The notes below the pieces were generated by a model. That model was given only the letters and a program-made list of their open reading frames with translations. It made no database searches and had not been told where the DNA came from. Positions 59,946-64,000 of a stretch of DNA of 64,000 nucleotides are shown here, in pieces. Source of the stretch: Vandiemenella viatica. Its lineage: Eukaryota; Arthropoda; Insecta; Orthoptera; Morabidae. Position 1 is the first letter of the stretch. Each line of letters opens with the position of its first letter. Made by a program: the position numbers and the translations under genes. The DNA lies in NCBI GenBank assembly GCA_031002005.1, contig CM061914.1, positions 14,556,148 to 14,620,147 on the forward strand. The letters run 5' to 3'.

Positions 59946-60575
59946 AAAAAAAATAGAATATGTTTCTTCACAAGTGCAAATGGAACAACTCAGTAATTGA
60001 AACAGTCAAATTTCTGAAGTATTTGGGTGCAAAAGTACAAAGCTACATGAAAGGGGATCTGCATATAACTTCTGTTGTTAGCAAAGCTAATGCTAATTTG
60101 GAATTCAGTCAAATTTTGAAGAACAGTAAAGCTTATACAGAGGAGATTGTGTACAAAAATTTGGTGCATCCAAATTTGGATTACTGTTGTGGAGTTTGGG
60201 ATCCATATCACAAAGGATTGATTGACGTGATAGAGAAAGAAGAGCCATTCGATTTGTGACTGTTAGCCACAGGCCTTAAGAAAGCATCAGTGAATTGATG
60301 TAGTGATTGAATTGGGATTGTATAGCAGACAGATGACACAAGAATTTACTGATTAACATGAATTTCCTTGTTTATTTATGAGTACAATGTAATACTTCAT
60401 CCACCAACTTATTTGGGTTGCAATGACAGGAAATATAAGATTAAAGAAGAAATACTGTACTGGCGCTTACATATTTTCTTTCCTGCCACTTTGTGGTATT
60501 CTGGATTGGAATACACTGAGTATAGATTAGTTTTGGTGCAAAGCACCCTCTACAACCTTGAGTATTTGTTAATTT

Positions 60576-62335
60576 AAGAGTATGTATTTCAATCCATGTT
60601 GTTATTTACCTTTACTCAAATAATTTTAATATTTGAAATTAATGAACGGGAGATTTTTAATAGATAAAAAGTTAATGTTTGCTCCTTAATTTATTCTGCA
60701 AAATGGAAGGTTTTATTTTGTATTAACATTAGCACATACTACGATGATGATTAAAAAAAAAAAAAAAAAAAGAGCTGCTACTAGCTAAGTATAACCTTAA
60801 GGTTTTCTCTAACTCCAGGGTTATTAATTGGTCAAATGGTGAAAGTACACATCACATACATTTGTATTGTTCTGTGTAGTACCTTGTAGGGGGGTTTACT
60901 TGACGTCAGCTCTAGATAGGTACTAATCAGCGTATTCTGTGTCATGGGCATGCACACTTGCACATGTGTTGGTCATCACCTTGATGACTGAGCTTATGCC
61001 TACCATATTATAGAGCCACAAACACGAACTCTCTTTTGTTGTGAGCTTGATGATGAGGTATTCTCCCTCTACGGTGCAGCCAACAGGAGCCTTCCACCAG
61101 CAGAGGCTCAAACAGGTGCCCTACACCACAGGAACACTCACTGGCACCAGAGGCAGCTTGCATCCAAGCTAGTTTCCACTTGTAATGTCACACAAGCATC
61201 CTTTAATTTTCCTGAAAAACACCGTGCATTATGGTTGGAGACAAACCAAAATGTTTTTTGTACATTCTTATTGTCTCTTCACATTATGTGGTCCTGAAAA
61301 ATCACTGTTGCGAGTCGTCACTTTTGGTAGAATCCATTCCATCACCACATTTTGTGTAACACCCCAGGGTCCACTATATCATAGTCGAAATATTCCAGGT
61401 TGCCTCGGCCTTCCATTCTGCCATCTGATTCACTATACTGGCTGGGTCTCATAGCTGCTAGGCTCTAAGTACTGTTGTTGAGTTATGGCACAGCATGGGA
61501 AATATGCTATCAGAGTCAAGACAAACTAACACAACAAGTTTCACCTGCTTCAATTGTGAACCATCTTTCAATGAAGATACTGATGTAAAACAGAAAACTC
61601 ACTGATTTCAATATCTCTGTAGAACAATTTGACAAACACTGAAAGGTAAATCCCAAGAGGAGATAACCAAATTTTATAAAACAATGGCAGTACTGGCTCT
61701 GAAGTATGGCAATGAAACATGGTTAAATAAAATACAATACAAAAATTAAAAAAAAAAACAATCATCTGAAATTAAATTCCTATGAGTAAAAGAATATTCT
61801 CCGAATGAAAAGCAGAGGAATGAAGTTATATGGCAGAAATTGAAGAATTCCTCTCTGAATGACAGAATTCCTCAAAAAAAGGGAAAACTGGAAGGACTTT
61901 ACAGGGTAGCGACAGATTTCCGGAGTTTGTCCTGCAGTATCATCCTACAGGAAGAAGGGTTAATAGTAAATCTATGAAGAGATGGTTATAAAACAGTGGT
62001 TGGAGCAGGGTTTTCACCTATCCATGAAGAGGAAGTAAGTAAGCAAATGAACTATGGCAATCAAACTAATATTACCATACCACTTGAACTGAAATTACAC
62101 ACATCTATATAGTCTATTTTTCATAAAGCAGTCAATTTACAAAATGATGGTGAATTTGAGATGCAATGTAGCATTTCAATGTTTTCACAATTCGATACAA
62201 ATACCAGGGGTACCAAAATGCTTATTAAGGATGCTACTTGTTATATGGGCTTTGTAATTAAATAAAACAAATATTTTCCAAAAACCGTGACCAAGCAGTC
62301 ATTATAATAAAAAAGTATACACTTTTCTTTCCTAG
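60576..62335 (+). other. FAS intron with a small LINE remnant
   Basis: An A run lies at 60752-60769. 61640-62030 reads KFYKTMAVLALKYGNETWLN and, after breaks, KLKNSSLNDRIPQKKG and later QEEGL, matching the end region (YGSETW block) of another LINE type. The remainder has no recognised feature. Acceptor CCTAG at 62331-62335. Confidence 0.55.
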
Positions 62336-62488
62336 GTGGAACACTTCAGCAGAAGATAGTTTCTTGTTTGGAGGTTATGGATATATTTTTGCGACAAAAT
62401 TTTCCTGTGGTGGGAAGCATGGTAGTTGCTGAGAAGAGGTTTGGTACTGGAGACGGCAGCATTGTAGAAAGTATTGCAAAAATTATGG
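62336..62488 (+). CDS. FASN: Fatty acid synthase, exon: KR/ACP linker
   Basis: 153 bp, phase 1 in, phase 1 out, between CCTAG and GTAAGT. The peptide is GGTLQQKIVSCLEVMDIFLR, then QNFPVVGSMVVAEKRFGTG and SIVESIAKIMG. This matches the insect FAS region after the ketoreductase (SCLEVLDxFL, then PVVxSMVVAEK) and the first helix of the acyl carrier protein (SIVESIAKIMG). Joins LRDLKTV at 62971. Confidence 0.93.
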
Positions 62489-62970
62489 GTAAGTGTATAC
62501 AACAATTCTAAAGCTCATGCATACAATGCAAGATATTTTTTAAAAAGGTTAAACCGGTAAAAATAAATAGTCTGAGCCATTTTAAAAATGTAAGCAGTTA
62601 ATTGATATTATGTTATTTTACTCAGAGGCACTAAAGACAGTTGCTGAAGAAATGAAAATTTTTAGTGTCTTTAGTTCCCTCTGAATTATTTGTTTTAATA
62701 TATATATGCATGAAAATAAATGAAGAGCTACATATAAAAACATTTTCAATCCACAAACTGGAAACTAATTTGAAGCAGAATTCTCTATGAGAAAATTAAC
62801 TATTTTCATCATTGTAATTTCATTCATTTTGCCATTAATGAGCCCTGATCCTGAATAAGGGAAGGTATTTTTATTACTGTTAAAGCTGTTTTTATTTTGG
62901 ATCTTCCATCAGTACTTAGCACTAGCCACATTGAGTGAACAGCATTGTTACCTAAACTTTGGCATTTCAG
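62489..62970 (+). other. FAS intron, 482 bp
   Basis: GTAAGT donor and TTTCAG acceptor; AT-rich and empty. Confidence 0.85.
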
Positions 62971-63233
62971 GACTGCGAGACCTCAAAACAGTGAGCCCAC
63001 AGTCAACATTAGCTGAGCTTGGCATGGACTCCATGATGGGAGTGGAGATCAAGCAAACAATGGACCGTGAGCTGGATTCGTTCTTCACTCCACAAGACAT
63101 CCGTAGCATGACGTTTGCTCGTTTACGAGAGCTTGCTAAGGCTAATTCTCAGCCCAATGGTCCTACGGCGAAAATGGAAAACAAAACCTCGGGTATTACT
63201 AATTTATCTGAAGTTAGAAACCATCAAGCATAA
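62971..63233 (+). CDS. FASN: Fatty acid synthase, last exon seen: acyl carrier protein
   Basis: From the acceptor TTTCAG the peptide is GLRDLKTVSPQSTLAELGMD, then SMMGVEIKQTMDRELDSFF, then TPQDIRSMTFARLRELAKAN. The serine codon TCC at 63030-63032 in LGMDSMMGVEIKQ is the phosphopantetheine attachment site on which the growing chain is carried. After the ACP comes a hydrophilic tail (SQPNGPTAKMENKTSG...) and a stop TAA at 63231-63233. Most animal FAS continue into a thioesterase domain; here the frame ends. Either this FAS lacks a thioesterase, or the exon ends earlier, for example at GGGTATT (63191), and continues beyond the window. The ATG at 62931 is intronic. Confidence 0.9.
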
Positions 63234-64000
63234 TGCTGACTGCACCATATTATGTCATTCCTCTCAGCACATTGTGGTCAAAGCTCAACATTTGCATAAA
63301 CTCAACCGGTCACCCATTTCAGTCAGTTGTTCTAACAAGTTAGTTACAGACTGTTCATTATAGCAGCACTAGGAGAGTGCCAGGTATTGCTAGGGGCCAG
63401 ATAAGACGGTTCTGATGTTTTATCCTGCTTGATTGGCTTGTGATAAAGATTCTCCATTACCTTCCACTTTGGCCAACTTCCCTACGGTTTTCAAATTATA
63501 TTAAAAAAAAAAAAGTAAATTGCACTTGTAAATTTTGTCTTAAGAGTGGTGAATGGAAAGATTGGGTGCAGTTTTGTAAACTAAATGTAAACATTATTTT
63601 TCTACTCGTTTCAGTTATAAATTATGCTTAAGTGGTGTAAAGGGAGAGAGGGATTGGGTTTCTGTAAACGAAATGTTGAAAGTATTTTCTCTTTGTTTTA
63701 AAGTTTATGTGTGAAATTGTGCCCCTGAGATCACTCAGAAACATTGGGTTTTAATGAAATAATATTTGTAAAAATTAAGGAGAGACAGGTTAGGTTTTTG
63801 TAAACCAAATGTAGACAATATGCGTGTGCAAAGTTTTATCGATATCGGATAAAAGCTGCAGATTTGTATAAAGAACCTACAACCGTCTATTTTTATGCAT
63901 ATATAGCTAGAATGATTACATGAAAATGAAATTTATCTGTATGTTACAATACACCTTAAATTATGTATGAAATTTGAATTATAGACCATAGGCCTTCATC
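63234..64000 (+). other. 3' flank or intron with minisatellite-like piece
   Basis: 63508-63905 resembles the interior units of the Helitron-like elements (TTTTGTAAACTAAATG, ATTTTTCTAC, GATATCGGATAAAAGC) and ends near TTTTTATGCATATATAGC. No canonical AATAAA before the A run at 63503 was seen, so a transcript end is not placed. Confidence 0.45.

Larger units (their letters stand above)
56150..60575 (+). mobile_element. LINE family B, long degraded copy with two insertions
   Basis: Plus-strand order: endonuclease start VLLVNCRSVCNK (56186-56221) and IGTFYHPSV (about 56470-56505); RT start IAQLITIFKKGD (58700-58735); RT core [19 protein letters not shown] (59113-59169); C-terminal part ETVKFLKYLGAKV and NLVHPNLDYCCGVWDP (59990-60205). 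The 3' untranslated end contains GCAAAGCACCCTCT (60536-60550). It has many stops. A mariner (57494-58669) and a family A LINE (59343-59945) are inserted in it. It is the fullest copy of the family at 24833-25886. Confidence 0.8.

Overview
The window is animal nuclear DNA, most likely from an insect with a large, transposon-filled genome. Evidence is spliced exons with GT/AG borders, Penelope-like elements, mariner elements, CR1-like and RTE-like LINEs, a tRNA-derived SINE, Helitron-like elements and an insect-type fatty acid synthase. The SINE looks like ones I associate with Orthoptera and relatives, so a grasshopper-like or other polyneopteran insect is my best guess, at low confidence.

Only one host gene is visible: the 3' part of a type I fatty acid synthase (FAS) on the plus strand. 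Nine exons join in frame: three for the enoyl reductase (6831-7007, 7740-7919, 8279-8477), one closing it (27966-28146, present three times in this assembly), one bridging to the ketoreductase (48541-48674), two for the ketoreductase (53050-53297, 54737-55061), one linker (62336-62488) and one for the acyl carrier protein (62971-63233). Ketosynthase, acyltransferase and dehydratase exons must lie left of base 1. A thioesterase domain is not seen; the frame stops 64 codons after the ACP serine codon.

Everything else is intron filled with mobile DNA. 1-6441: two head-to-head Penelope-like elements, one split by a 1.85 kb TTAA-flanked piggyBac-like insertion. 9182-10463: dead mariner. 11.9-17.0 kb: LINE pieces. 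17390-23962: an LTR retrotransposon with two 906-bp LTRs and no recognisable coding region. 22269-34103: an almost perfect inverted repeat with arms of about 5.9 kb, ending at a 1000-N gap; 35104-38200 then repeats the left arm again. This triples one FAS exon and is most simply an assembly fault. 38.5-44.4 kb: Helitron-like elements and an RTE-like fragment. 45.7-48.0 kb: a satellite with a 334-336 bp dimeric period. 49092-50401: a Tc1/mariner-like element. 50.4-54.6 kb: a SINE with a 12-bp target duplication, a LINE remnant and a Helitron-like element. 56.1-60.6 kb: a LINE split by a mariner and by a second LINE.

I found no evidence for a new multi-gene biochemical system. The most notable items are the palindrome/triplication, the coding-empty LTR element, the Helitron-like families carrying internal minisatellites, the dimeric satellite and the reciprocal nesting of two LINE families.
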